Assembly: GCF_011039085.1 (NCBI RefSeq)
Contig: NZ_JAAKEI010000012.1
Location: forward strand, 1-64,000
Length of the DNA stretch: 64,000 bases
Direction of reading: 5' to 3'
From: Desulfovibrio sp. ZJ369
GTDB taxonomy: Bacteria; Desulfobacterota; Desulfovibrionia; Desulfovibrionales; Desulfovibrionaceae
Within the stretch, counting starts at the first letter, position 1, and the number at the start of each line of letters is the position of its first letter. The notes beneath the pieces are model-generated. The model made no database searches, had not been told where the DNA came from, and saw only the letters and a program-made list of their open reading frames with translations. A program made the translations under genes and the position numbers. Below are positions 42,663-50,780 of this stretch, one piece after another.

Positions 42663-43247
42663 ATGAAGGCACATCCTCTTCAGAGAGAGAGTCCCACGGC
42701 GTGCGGCGGGCAAAACCCGCTGCACGCCGTCATGTTGCGGCTGAGCGGCATTGTGGAGGAATCCATTGTGGACGGCCCGGGGCTGCGTTATGTGCTTTTT
42801 ACCCAGGGCTGCCCGCATCGCTGCAAGGGCTGTCATAACCCGCAGACGCATCCCCTTGAGGGGGGCTTTTTGCGCTCCGCCGCGAGGATCCTTGCGCAGT
42901 TCGCGGAAAATCCCCTGCTGGCGGGCATCACGTTTTCCGGTGGGGAGCCGTTCCTGCAGGCCGACGCGCTCTGCGCCGTGGCCGAGGGAGTGCGGGCCCA
43001 AGGCAAGAGCGTGCTGGTGTACACCGGCTTTACCTATGAGCAATTACTGGCCCGCGTTGAAGACGAAGCCGGCGTGCGCCGTTTGCTGGAACTGACGGAT
43101 ATTTTGATCGACGGCCCCTATGTGGAGGCCCTGCGGGATTTGGAATTGCACTTCAGGGGCAGCGCCAATCAACGGATTTTAGACAGGGGCGCGCGCCGGG
43201 CCTTGCGCGTGGGGCTGAGCAGCGGCACGCCGCAAGCCCATCTGTGA
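42663..43247 (+). CDS. nrdG: Anaerobic ribonucleotide reductase-activating radical SAM protein
   Basis: A 194-residue radical-SAM activase. The cluster motif C-x3-C-x2-C is at C50, C54, C57 (FTQGCPHRCKGCHNPQTH), and TFSGGEPFLQ is the SAM-binding GGE motif. It cleaves SAM to form the glycyl radical in the reductase, here presumably on the separate 56-residue protein. An in-frame ATG at codon 24 (MLRLSGIVEE) is a possible alternative start. Confidence 0.93.
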   Translation: MKAHPLQRESPTACGGQNPLHAVMLRLSGIVEESIVDGPGLRYVLFTQGCPHRCKGCHNPQTHPLEGGFLRSAARILAQFAENPLLAGITFSGGEPFLQADALCAVAEGVRAQGKSVLVYTGFTYEQLLARVEDEAGVRRLLELTDILIDGPYVEALRDLELHFRGSANQRILDRGARRALRVGLSSGTPQAHL

Positions 43248-43282
43248 AGGCGGAATCTTCTTCTTCTTTCGTCCCGTGAGAG

Positions 43283-43482
43283 CAGAGTGCTTTTGACACG
43301 CTCGCTCCGGCGCGTAACGGCGCAAGGAAATTTCGCCTGCGCCTCTCTCTGCTGTCGTCATCCGTACAGCGGCACAGCCGCCAATGGCTGACGCTCGCTG
43401 CGGGCAGGCTTTGCCCAGCCAGAGCGTTGAGCCAATTTCATTGGCAAAACGCTCTGGCTGGTTTCATGCGCAAAACGCTCTA
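43283..43482. repeat. TAGAGC-family composite element (sister of 33167-33326)
   Basis: Contains the same CGCTCCGGCGCGTAACGGCG, CTGCTGTCGTCATCCGTA and GGCACAGCCGCC blocks as the 33.2 kb copy, then two terminal hairpins in a row (GAGCCAATTTCATTGGC-type stem, then GCGCAAAACGCTCTAG). The TAG at 43480-43482 is the nifS stop codon. It lies between convergent nrdG and nifS. Confidence 0.8.
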
Positions 43483-44634
43483 GTTCTTGAAGGGCGAAAT
43501 GGCCCGCAGCGTTTCGATCACGCCCGGGAAGTTTTCAAGAACATAAGCAACATCGTCCTCCGTGGTGTAGCGCGAGAGGGAAAGACGCACCGAGCCGTGC
43601 GCGTAGTTGAAGGGCACGCCCATGGCCCGCAGCACATGCGAGGGTTCAAGGCTGCCTGACGTGCAGGCCGAGCCGGAGCTGGCGCAGATGCCCAAACGGT
43701 CGAGCATCAGCAAAATGGCTTCGCCCTCCACATTTTTGAAGGCGATATTGCTGGTGTTGGGCAGGCGGTTTTCCACATCGCCGTTGACCATGCAGTCGGG
43801 AATGCGCTCAAGCAGGCCTGCTTCCAGCTTGTCCCGCAGCAGGGCCACCTTGACGCGCTCTTCCTGCATAAAATCATGGGCCAGTTTGGCGGCCATGCCC
43901 AGGCCCACAATGTAGGGCACGTTCTCCGTGCCTGCCCGGCGCCCACGCTCCTGATGCCCGCCGCGCAGGAAGGGCCGGAAGCGCATCCCCTTGCGCGCGT
44001 ACAGCACGCCGATACCCTTGGGCGCATGGATTTTGTGCCCGGACAGAGAAAGCATATCAACCGGCAGCTGCCTGAGATCAATGGGGGTTTTGCCCACGGC
44101 CTGCACTGCGTCGGTATGAAAGAGCACCCCGCGTTCCCTGGCCATTTCCGCCATTTTCTGAATGGGATAGATGTCGCCGACTTCATTGTTGGCGAACATG
44201 ATCGAAACCAGGGCCGTGTCTTCGCTGAGGGCCTCGGCATATTCGTCAAGATCCAGCCGGCCTTTGCCGTCCACGCCCAGGTACGTCACATGCCGGCCTT
44301 CGCGTTCCCAATACTGCATCACATTGAGCACGGCCGGGTGTTCCACGCGGGTGGTGATCAAATGGTGTTTTTCCGGCTGCGTCTGTATGGCGGACCAGAT
44401 GGCGGTGTTATCGCTTTCCGAGCCGCAGGAGGTAAAGATAATCTCATCCGGGCTTGCGCCCAGAAGCGCGGCCACCTGCTCGCGCGCCGTGTCCACGGCC
44501 TCGCCCACCTGCCCGCCGAAGCTGTGCATGCTGGAGGGGTTGCCGTACAATTGGCCCAGATAGGGCAGCATGGCCGAGAGCACTTCCGGGGCCACTGCCG
44601 TGGTGGCATTGTTGTCGAGATAGATTGTCTTCAT
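43480..44634 (-). CDS. nifS: Cysteine desulfurase (NifS/IscS type)
   Basis: A 384-residue PLP enzyme that takes sulfur from cysteine for iron-sulfur cluster assembly. The PLP lysine is in LSLSGHKIHAPKGIGVLY and the persulfide Cys in CASSGSACTSGSLEPSHVL. DNNATTAVAPEVLSAML and NNEVGDIYPI are also typical. The ATG at 44634 is at the family start; the open frame before it belongs to nifU. It is 4 bases downstream of nifU, so the two are co-expressed. Confidence 0.95.
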   Translation of the reverse strand: MKTIYLDNNATTAVAPEVLSAMLPYLGQLYGNPSSMHSFGGQVGEAVDTAREQVAALLGASPDEIIFTSCGSESDNTAIWSAIQTQPEKHHLITTRVEHPAVLNVMQYWEREGRHVTYLGVDGKGRLDLDEYAEALSEDTALVSIMFANNEVGDIYPIQKMAEMARERGVLFHTDAVQAVGKTPIDLRQLPVDMLSLSGHKIHAPKGIGVLYARKGMRFRPFLRGGHQERGRRAGTENVPYIVGLGMAAKLAHDFMQEERVKVALLRDKLEAGLLERIPDCMVNGDVENRLPNTSNIAFKNVEGEAILLMLDRLGICASSGSACTSGSLEPSHVLRAMGVPFNYAHGSVRLSLSRYTTEDDVAYVLENFPGVIETLRAISPFKN

Positions 44635-44638
44635 TGGT

Positions 44639-45475
44639 TCAGGCCTCCTGGACCACAATGTCGGGCTCCACATGTTCGCGCAGCAGGCGCTCAACCAGAT
44701 TGCGGATGGTCACTTCGCTGGAGCGGCACTGGGAGCAGCGCCCGCGCAGGGAAACCGTGACCCGCTTGCCGTCCACGTCCACCAGCTCGATGTCCCCGCC
44801 GTCGGCCGCAAGCTGGGGCCGGATTTCCTCGTCAATGGTCTTGAGCACCTGTTGCATGCGCTGCACATTGGTCAGGCGCGGTTTGGGCTTCAGCTCGGCG
44901 AGCGGCTTCTGCTTGAGTTCCGCGGCGAGGATCTCGGATATTTCATCCAGGCATTCGCCGCATGCGCCGCCGGCCTTGGTGTAATTGGTGACCTCTTCCA
45001 CGGTTTTCAGATTGTTCTCGCGGATGGCCCGGATGATCTGGGCATCCGTGACCCCGAAGCACTTGCAGACCAGCTTGCCTTCCTCATGGGCATGGGGCAC
45101 GGGCGGCTCGCCCTTCCACTGGCGGATGGCCGCTTCCAGCGCCTCCTGGCCCATGACCGAGCAGTGCATCTTCTGCTTGGGCAGGCCGCCGAGAGCCTGG
45201 GCAATGTCCTTGTTGGTCAGCTTCAGGGCCTCGTCCACCGTCATGCCCTTGATCATGTCCGTGAGCACGGAGCTGGAGGCAATGGCGCTGGCGCAGCCGA
45301 AGGTTTCAAAGCCGGCGTTCTCAATGACGCCCTGCTCGTTGATTTTCAAATAGAGTTTCAGGGCGTCGCCGCAGGCAAGACTGCCGACTTCGCCCACGGC
45401 GTTGGCGTCGGCCAAAGGCCCGGCGTTGTGCGGGTGCAGGAAATGATCATGCACTGCTTCGCTATAATTCCACAT
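44639..45475 (-). CDS. nifU: Fe-S scaffold protein NifU, full three-domain form
   Basis: A 278-residue scaffold. The IscU-like domain has C35, C61 and C105; the central ferredoxin-like domain has C137, C139, C172 and C175 for a permanent [2Fe-2S] cluster; the Nfu-type C-terminal domain has the C247-x2-C250 pair in RGRCSQC. All nine expected cysteines are present. Its start overlaps the end of the Rrf2 gene by 14 bases. No nitrogenase genes are in view, so this pair is likely the general assembly system, as in other Desulfovibrio. Confidence 0.95.
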   Translation of the reverse strand: MWNYSEAVHDHFLHPHNAGPLADANAVGEVGSLACGDALKLYLKINEQGVIENAGFETFGCASAIASSSVLTDMIKGMTVDEALKLTNKDIAQALGGLPKQKMHCSVMGQEALEAAIRQWKGEPPVPHAHEEGKLVCKCFGVTDAQIIRAIRENNLKTVEEVTNYTKAGGACGECLDEISEILAAELKQKPLAELKPKPRLTNVQRMQQVLKTIDEEIRPQLAADGGDIELVDVDGKRVTVSLRGRCSQCRSSEVTIRNLVERLLREHVEPDIVVQEA

Positions 45476-45902
45476 AATTGCCTCCTGAAGCGGAGCGCTT
45501 CTCCGCTTCTATGATTTCCTGAAGGGTATGGGTATGTAAAAAACCACGGATATGGCTGTCCAATTCTTTCCAGAAACTTCGCGTGGAGCATTGCTTTTCA
45601 CGCTGGCAGCGCCGCCCTTTGCTCAGGCAGCGCACGGGCGATATCTCGCCTTCCAGATGCAGAAAGACGTCTTCCATGGTGATCTCGGCCGGGGATTTGG
45701 CCAGGGCGTAACCCCCGCCGGAGCCGCGAACCGCCCGCAAGATGCCCAGCGGTTTGAGAGCCCTGACGATTTGCTCCAGATATCCGGAAGAAATGTTTTC
45801 CTCGCGGGCCACTTGCCCCAACTGCAGCAGACTGTCCGGCGGCTGCGCCGCCAGGCGCAGCAAAAAACGCAAACCATAGCGTGTTCTGGTGGAAAAGCGC
45901 AT
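45462..45902 (-). CDS. Rrf2-family regulator (IscR-like)
   Basis: A 146-residue regulator. The winged helix covers about residues 1-65 (RYGLRFLLRLAAQ, ISSGYLEQIVRALKPLG, GSGGGYALAKSPAEITM). The cluster cysteines C92, C99 and C105 keep nearly the C-x5-C-x5-C spacing of IscR, so it probably holds an Fe-S cluster and senses assembly demand. The ATG at 45902 follows the family; the open frame upstream is not family-like. It overlaps nifU and likely represses its own operon. It could instead be called IscR. Confidence 0.88.
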   Translation of the reverse strand: MRFSTRTRYGLRFLLRLAAQPPDSLLQLGQVAREENISSGYLEQIVRALKPLGILRAVRGSGGGYALAKSPAEITMEDVFLHLEGEISPVRCLSKGRRCQREKQCSTRSFWKELDSHIRGFLHTHTLQEIIEAEKRSASGGNYVEL

Positions 45903-45937
45903 ACCACACCTCGTGGGCCGGCAAGGGGCCCGGTCGG

Positions 45938-46879
45938 TTACTCCGTCTGCGCCTCGCGATCTCCGGCAATGGACGTGAGGCTGAAAGGGGTTTCCTGATA
46001 GACATAATAGTTGAGCCAATTGCTGTAAAATAAATGAGCATGCGCCCGCCAGGTCATCAGGGGCATGGTGTCGGGATTGTCGTCGCGGTAATAGTGCCTG
46101 GGCACTGGCGGGTTGAGCCCCTTGCCCATATCCCGCCGGTATTCCGCATCAAGCGTGCCGCGATCATATTCCAGATGGCCGGTCATGAAAACCTGGGTGT
46201 GATCCACGCTCTCCACAAGCGCCAGCCCGGCCTCGCCGGATTCCGCCAGAATGCGCAAACGGGGCTTCTTGAGCACGTCCTCGGCCCGGACTTCTGTATG
46301 GCGGGAGTGCGGGGCCAGAAATTCATCGTCAAAACCGCGGAATAAACGACATTCGGGAAAAAGCACCTCGTGGCAGAAAATGCCCGAAATTTTTGCGGGC
46401 AAAAGATATTTGGGCACGCCGTAAAAATAATACAGGGCAGCCTGCGCCGCCCAGCACAGATAGAGCGTCGAATAGACATGCCCGTTGGCATAGGCCATGA
46501 TTTCCAGCAATTCCTGCCAGTAATCCACGTCTTCAAAGGGCAGATGCTCCACCGGCGCGCCAGTCACGATCATGCCGTCGAAACTGCGGTGGCGAATCTC
46601 GGAGAAGGTCTTGTAGAAGCGCTCCAGATGCCGCAACGGCGTATTTTTGGACTCATGCGCCGCCGTGCGCAGCAGGGTGATATTGACCTGCAGCGGCGAA
46701 TTGCCCAAAAGGCGCAGGAGCTGTGTCTCCGTGGCAATCTTGGTCGGCATGAGATTGACGATTGCAATCTCCAGCGGGCGGATGTCCTGCCGCACGGCAC
46801 GATCTTCGGTCATCACAAAGATGTTTTCACTTTCCAGCGCCGCGCGGGCGGGAAGATCAGCGGGAATTTTGATGGGCAT
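45938..46879 (-). CDS. metA: Homoserine O-acyltransferase MetA, acetyl type predicted
   Basis: A 313-residue enzyme of methionine synthesis that acylates homoserine. The catalytic triad is at C142 ([11 protein letters not shown]), H235 and E237 ([11 protein letters not shown]), and the oxyanion lysine region reads [10 protein letters not shown]. Residue 111 is Glu ([12 protein letters not shown]); in studied MetA proteins Glu at this position goes with acetyl-CoA and Gly, as in E. coli, with succinyl-CoA. I therefore predict homoserine O-acetyltransferase activity. The ATG at 46879 matches the family start MPIKIP. It stands alone between the Rrf2 operon and a repeat-rich gap. Confidence 0.92.
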   Translation of the reverse strand: MPIKIPADLPARAALESENIFVMTEDRAVRQDIRPLEIAIVNLMPTKIATETQLLRLLGNSPLQVNITLLRTAAHESKNTPLRHLERFYKTFSEIRHRSFDGMIVTGAPVEHLPFEDVDYWQELLEIMAYANGHVYSTLYLCWAAQAALYYFYGVPKYLLPAKISGIFCHEVLFPECRLFRGFDDEFLAPHSRHTEVRAEDVLKKPRLRILAESGEAGLALVESVDHTQVFMTGHLEYDRGTLDAEYRRDMGKGLNPPVPRHYYRDDNPDTMPLMTWRAHAHLFYSNWLNYYVYQETPFSLTSIAGDREAQTE

Positions 46880-47140
46880 GTGCTTTCCTTGCAAAGCATC
46901 GAGCGCTTGCGCGCGTGCTGTGTCGCAGCATCATGGCTGCATATGCCGGCCGCATCGGGCCTGATACGGCTGCATGGGCATCGGCGGCAAAGCCCTGCAT
47001 GATTTGCGGCAAGAGACTGTAAAAGCGTTCAGACCTGCGACCGATAAAGTATGCTATACTTTTTTTACGGTAATAAAAACTTATCATTTTGCTATGATTT
47101 GTCAAGCTGCGCCAAACCATGCCGAGGTTCCCGGATCGCG
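46880..47140. other. Upstream region of metA with candidate minus-strand promoter
   Basis: No gene. On the minus strand a consensus TTGACA occupies 47105-47100; the best -10 match about 16-17 bases on (TAAGTT) is poor. Further towards metA an imperfect palindrome AAAGTATGCTATACTTT (47047-47063) could be an operator. I saw no SAM-riboswitch pattern. Confidence 0.35.
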
Positions 47141-47186
47141 GGCAGTGCCTGTTGCAGGCGGGCCAGGCCGCGCGACAGGCACTGCC
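47141..47186. terminator. Perfect 12-bp hairpin next to a composite repeat
   Basis: GGCAGTGCCTGT (47141-47152) pairs exactly with ACAGGCACTGCC (47175-47186) across a 22-base loop. It abuts the TAGAGC-family element. No U-run follows, so termination is uncertain. Confidence 0.45.
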
Positions 47187-47568
47187 TAGAGCAATTTCAC
47201 TTTGAAATTGCTCTGGCGGCCGCGGGAGCGGACGCCCGCGCCGAATGAGCGTCCAGACCGCGTTGCGGTAGCCGTTAGCAAGCTTTGCTTGCTTGCGCCA
47301 GCCGTTGGCGAGTCTGCGAGCCTTACGGATGGCGACAGCGGTTTCGTTGCATGTTTTTTGTGGTAACTCATTGCTGTCTCCATCCGTAGCTTCCTTCGTC
47401 GCAACGGCTGGAGCACGGATAGCGACAGCGGTTGCGTTGGCTGGCTGCCGCAGTAACCAGTTGCTGTCTTCATCCGTAGCTTCCTTCGTCGCAACGGCTG
47501 AAGCCTGGACGCGAAATGATGGCAGCGCCGCTTTTGAAATTGAATAATTTCAAAAGCAAAATGCTCTA
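47187..47568. repeat. Large TAGAGC-family composite element with internal tandem repeat
   Basis: Opens with TAGAGCAATTTC and its complement (47188-47214), then GGCGGCCGCGGGAGCGG, and closes with GCGAAATGATGGCAGCGCCG, CTTTTGAAATTG hairpin and AAAATGCTCTAG. Those outer blocks match the 14348-14499 copy. Between them are two copies of a block containing CATCCGTAGCTTCCTTCGTC and GCAACGGCTG (near 47370-47410 and 47463-47503), about 93 bases apart. The end provides the stop codon and last residues of the ferredoxin-like gene. Confidence 0.8.
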
Positions 47569-48288
47569 GTTAGCAAAACGCTCTAGTTGCACCACATGGC
47601 AATGCAGTGCCGCGGAAGAGCCGCAGCCTTCCAGAGCTTGCCGCGCCAGCCGCTCCAGGCCCTGGCAACAGGGCACGCTCATGCGCAGCACGTTCAGCTC
47701 CACGGGCCGGGCCACGCGCAGAATGGCGCTCAGTTTTTCCTGAAGTTCCTTGTTGTCGTCCAGCTTGGGGCAGGCGATCAACGGCACGCGGCCGGCCAGC
47801 CAGTCCTGATGCAGACGGGGCAGGGCAAAACCCGCGCATTGGGCGGCCAGCAGCAGATGAGCGCCGGCAAGAAAGGGAGCCTGCGGCGGCAGTAAGCGTA
47901 ACTGAATGGGCCAGGCGGGCAGATCTGCGCGCAAATGGGGCTCGGCAGCGGCAGCGCCGGTCAGAGGGCGCAAGATGCGCGCCGCGCCGCCGGGGCAGCC
48001 GCCTGCGGGCAGCCCTGCCGCCGCTTGTCCCGCGGGGCCGCGCGCGGCTTCACTTCGGGCCTTGGCGGCCAGGGCCGCGGCCTCGTCAAAAGGCGGAGCC
48101 TCACGCATTGTGAGCGTCAGCGCGCCCTGCGGGCAATTCAGGCAGGCGCCCAGGCCGTCGCAATACACTTCGTTGATCAGGCGCGCCTTGCCCTCAATGA
48201 CGGCCAGCGCGTTTTCGGCGCAGTCCAGCACGCACTGGCCGCAACCATTGCATTTTGCTTCGTCTATCTCAATAATCTGGCGTTTCAT
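47566..48288 (-). CDS. 4Fe-4S ferredoxin-domain protein with extended C-terminus
   Basis: A 240-residue protein. The N-terminal domain has a full cluster motif C13-x2-C16-x2-C19-x3-C23 and a second set in YCDGLGACLNCPQGALT. The remaining 180 residues, with ACPKLDDNKELQEKL, VPCCQGLERLARQAL and two more Cys pairs, are of a type seen in Desulfovibrio ferredoxin-like proteins of unknown role. The last residues LERFAN and the UAG stop are encoded by an inserted TAGAGC-family repeat. The start overlaps the phosphatase gene by 4 bases. Confidence 0.75.
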   Translation of the reverse strand: MKRQIIEIDEAKCNGCGQCVLDCAENALAVIEGKARLINEVYCDGLGACLNCPQGALTLTMREAPPFDEAAALAAKARSEAARGPAGQAAAGLPAGGCPGGAARILRPLTGAAAAEPHLRADLPAWPIQLRLLPPQAPFLAGAHLLLAAQCAGFALPRLHQDWLAGRVPLIACPKLDDNKELQEKLSAILRVARPVELNVLRMSVPCCQGLERLARQALEGCGSSAALHCHVVQLERFAN

Positions 48289-49028
48289 ATCTCTCCTGAA
48301 AATTTTCCGTCTGAAAGAATTTCGTGCGCGCTGTCCCTCCGGCATTGGGCCGCAGCCTTTTCCCGCAAAGGGCTTGCGGCCAGTTCCGTCAACTGATCCG
48401 GCGTGTCCACCAGATAGTGCGCTCCGGCGGCGCGCACTTCCGCAAGCCCCCGAAAGCCCCAGGCCACGCCCACGGAAATCATGCCCGCGTTATGCGCTGT
48501 GAGAATATCCACATCACTGTCGCCCACATAGAAGCATTGGCCTGCTTCAAGTCCGAGTTCCGTCAGCATGGCCCGCGGCCCCGCCGGGTCGGGCTTGAGC
48601 GGCATGCCCGGGCGCGCTCCCCGCACCAGCGCAAAGGGAATATCCGGAAAATAGCGCGGCAGCAGCCCTGCGGTGAAATTGTCGGGCTTGTTGGAGAGCA
48701 CGGCCAGCGTGAAACCGCGCCGGGCCAGCTCCTTGAGAGCTTCGGGCACGCCGGGATAGGGGCGGGTGCATCCGCACATATGCGCGCCGTAAAAGGCGCG
48801 GGCCTCGGCCGTCAAAGCCTCCAGACGGTCGGGCGCAAGCGCCTCCCCAATGCCGGGGGGCAGAGCCCCGCGCACCAGGCGGCCAAAGCCGTTGCCCACA
48901 AGCCGCCGGTAGGCCGCGACGCTGTGCGCAGGATACTTGTGCGCGGCCAGCATTGCATTGCAGGCTGACGCAATATCCTCAAGTGTATCCAGCAGGGTGC
49001 CGTCCAGATCAAAGATAAAAGCCTTCAT
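48285..49028 (-). CDS. gph: HAD-family phosphoglycolate-phosphatase-like protein
   Basis: A 247-residue HAD hydrolase. Motif I is FIFDLDGTLLDT (nucleophile D8, D10), motif II includes AVLSNKP, and motif III/IV is PLKPDPAGP and FYVGDSDVDILTAHNAGM. The cap domain with YRRLVGNGFGRLVRGALP is typical of Gph. It removes phosphoglycolate or a similar small phosphoester. The ATG at 49028 is the only start fitting the family. It is coupled to the ferredoxin-like gene. Confidence 0.85.
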   Translation of the reverse strand: MKAFIFDLDGTLLDTLEDIASACNAMLAAHKYPAHSVAAYRRLVGNGFGRLVRGALPPGIGEALAPDRLEALTAEARAFYGAHMCGCTRPYPGVPEALKELARRGFTLAVLSNKPDNFTAGLLPRYFPDIPFALVRGARPGMPLKPDPAGPRAMLTELGLEAGQCFYVGDSDVDILTAHNAGMISVGVAWGFRGLAEVRAAGAHYLVDTPDQLTELAASPLREKAAAQCRRDSAHEILSDGKFSGEI

Positions 49029-49175
49029 TGCAGCTCCAGTCAGTCCGTGTGCGCCGAAATGTGTCTGCCCTGAGCCGTTGCGGCCGGCATCTGGACAGGG
49101 CCGGGCGGCCTTGGTAAGCTCTCTGTATATCCGGCTGCGGCATAACGCCCGCGCCGTTCCGCCCCGGAGGAAACA

Positions 49176-50069
49176 ATGCCACGACATGTACTGACCATCA
49201 AGGATCTTGGCGAGGAAGCCTGCTGGCTGCTTGTGCAGCAGGCTATCGGCATCCCTGACGCAAAAGCCCGCAGCGACTTCATGACCGAGCGGGTGGCCAT
49301 GCTGATTTTCACCCGGCGATCCCTGGCCGAACGGCTCTGCGTCACGGCCGCGGTGCGCCAGATGGGCGGCTTTACGGTATACGAGGGCGAGCACGGCACC
49401 TGGCATACCGAGATTCGCGATTATCAGCGGCAAATGATGACCGTTTTCGATTATTATCTGGACTGCATGTACATCTATGGCCTGCCGGTGGGCTCCTGGG
49501 ACATGAAAAACGCCAATGTGGCCTTTCCGGTGATCAATGCGGGCAGTCCGGACGCGCATCCCGCGCACGCCCTGGCCGACATCGCCTGCATGTTGCGCGC
49601 TTCGCGCTATCTGAAAGGCGTTACGGCGGGCTGGCTGGGCTGCGACAACGGCACCCTGCATTCGTTGATCGAGGCCACGGTCTGGTTTCCCTTTGCCTTG
49701 CGCGTGGCTCTGCCGCCGCACCTGGATCCGGCGCCCCTGAAAGAAAAGGCCCAACGGTTGCAAACCCCTGTGACTTTTGTGGAAACGCCTGAAGAGGCCG
49801 TGCGGGGCGTCGACTATATCTTTGCCGGTTGCCGAGGCAGCGTGAGCGAGGATGACAGCGGTCTCTGGCATCTTGACGGGGCACTGATGCGCAAGGCCAA
49901 TCCTGACGCCCGCGTGCTCCTGAGCGCGGCGCCTGTGGAGGCCATTCCGGTGGATAAAGACATCCTCTCCAGCAAAGCCTCGTTTCTGGTGCGGCAGGCG
50001 GAGCATCGACTGCGCGTGCACAAGCGTATTCTGCATTGGGTCTTTATGGAAAATGAGCGTGAGATCTGA
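49176..50069 (+). CDS. Aspartate/ornithine carbamoyltransferase-like protein, degenerate active site
   Basis: A 297-residue protein with the fold signals of carbamoyltransferases: TIKDLGEEACWLLVQQAIG at the start, VTAAVRQMGGFTVYEGE, GSPDAHPAHALADIACM for HPxQxLxD, then FVETPEEAVRGVDYIFAG and a C-terminal amphipathic helix. The carbamoyl-phosphate loop S-T-R-T-R is replaced by FTRRSLAERL, and the C-terminal CLP motif is absent. Gly-Gly-Ala-gg spacing aside, the length is close to normal. GGAGG lies 8 bases upstream. It may act on another substrate or be non-catalytic. Confidence 0.65.
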   Translation: MPRHVLTIKDLGEEACWLLVQQAIGIPDAKARSDFMTERVAMLIFTRRSLAERLCVTAAVRQMGGFTVYEGEHGTWHTEIRDYQRQMMTVFDYYLDCMYIYGLPVGSWDMKNANVAFPVINAGSPDAHPAHALADIACMLRASRYLKGVTAGWLGCDNGTLHSLIEATVWFPFALRVALPPHLDPAPLKEKAQRLQTPVTFVETPEEAVRGVDYIFAGCRGSVSEDDSGLWHLDGALMRKANPDARVLLSAAPVEAIPVDKDILSSKASFLVRQAEHRLRVHKRILHWVFMENEREI

Positions 50070-50255
50070 GTGTTCCCGGCCTGGCGCTGCGGCGGACCTC
50101 TGAACGCAGAGTGCGCGTCCGGCGCATCCCATGCACTGTCGGGTTTGCGAGTGGGCCCGGCAGGGCGGATGCGTCTGGCATGGCGGAAAACAGCGTGTCG
50201 ATGGGGAGTCGCTCCCATACCCATGCCGAAAGGCGGCTTCCAGGGCGGCACGCTG

Positions 50256-50780
50256 CTACTCCGCAAGGATTTCATATTCTTCGAGCTTGTCCCAGATCGC
50301 GCTGATCACCAGGGCCATGACCGCGGCCAGGCGGGCCTGAGTCCGGGCGTCAAGCGAGGCCGAGCCGTGGGTCAGACGTTCAGAGAACAGGGCCGGGCAA
50401 CGGGCCTGCTGCTCCTGGGCAAACAAGGACATATACCCGGCAAAAGGGCCGTCCACAAAGGCGTCCCGCGCGGCCTGGGAATCAGCCAAAAGCGCGGTCT
50501 CGCCGGGTTCCGCCGCGGCGCGCAGCAGGCTGCCGGTTTCTTTCAAATAGCCCGCCAGCACGCTGTTGGGCGCATGCTGCATGAGCCCGGCGGCCACGGC
50601 CGCGTGCACAAAGGCGCGCCATTCCTGGCAGAAGCGCGCCCGCGCAGTGCCGCTCCAATAGAGAGGGGGCATCCCGGCATTTTCGGCCAGGCGCAGAATG
50701 TCCACGGTTTTGCTGTTAAGCTGAAAGAGGATGCAGGCCGCTTCAATGCCCTGAGCCGCGTTGAGCTGTTTTTTGGACAT
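50256..50780 (-). CDS. Helical protein of unknown function
   Basis: A 174-residue, mostly helical, Ala/Leu-rich protein with no signal peptide or membrane segment and no recognisable motif. LAENAGMPPLYWSGTARARF and WDKLEEYEILAE are the most distinctive parts. It overlaps the queC stop by one base on its upstream side, so it is probably co-transcribed with queC and the nuclease gene. I do not recognise the family. Confidence 0.65.
   Translation of the reverse strand: MSKKQLNAAQGIEAACILFQLNSKTVDILRLAENAGMPPLYWSGTARARFCQEWRAFVHAAVAAGLMQHAPNSVLAGYLKETGSLLRAAAEPGETALLADSQAARDAFVDGPFAGYMSLFAQEQQARCPALFSERLTHGSASLDARTQARLAAVMALVISAIWDKLEEYEILAE

Noticed and set aside
46880-47140. SAM riboswitch ahead of metA
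   Set aside because: I found none of the conserved SAM-I or SAM-II blocks; only a possible promoter and a small palindrome.
49029-50132. N-terminal extension of the phosphatase frame
   Set aside because: Family sequence begins at the ATG at 49028; the upstream part is antisense to the carbamoyltransferase-like gene.
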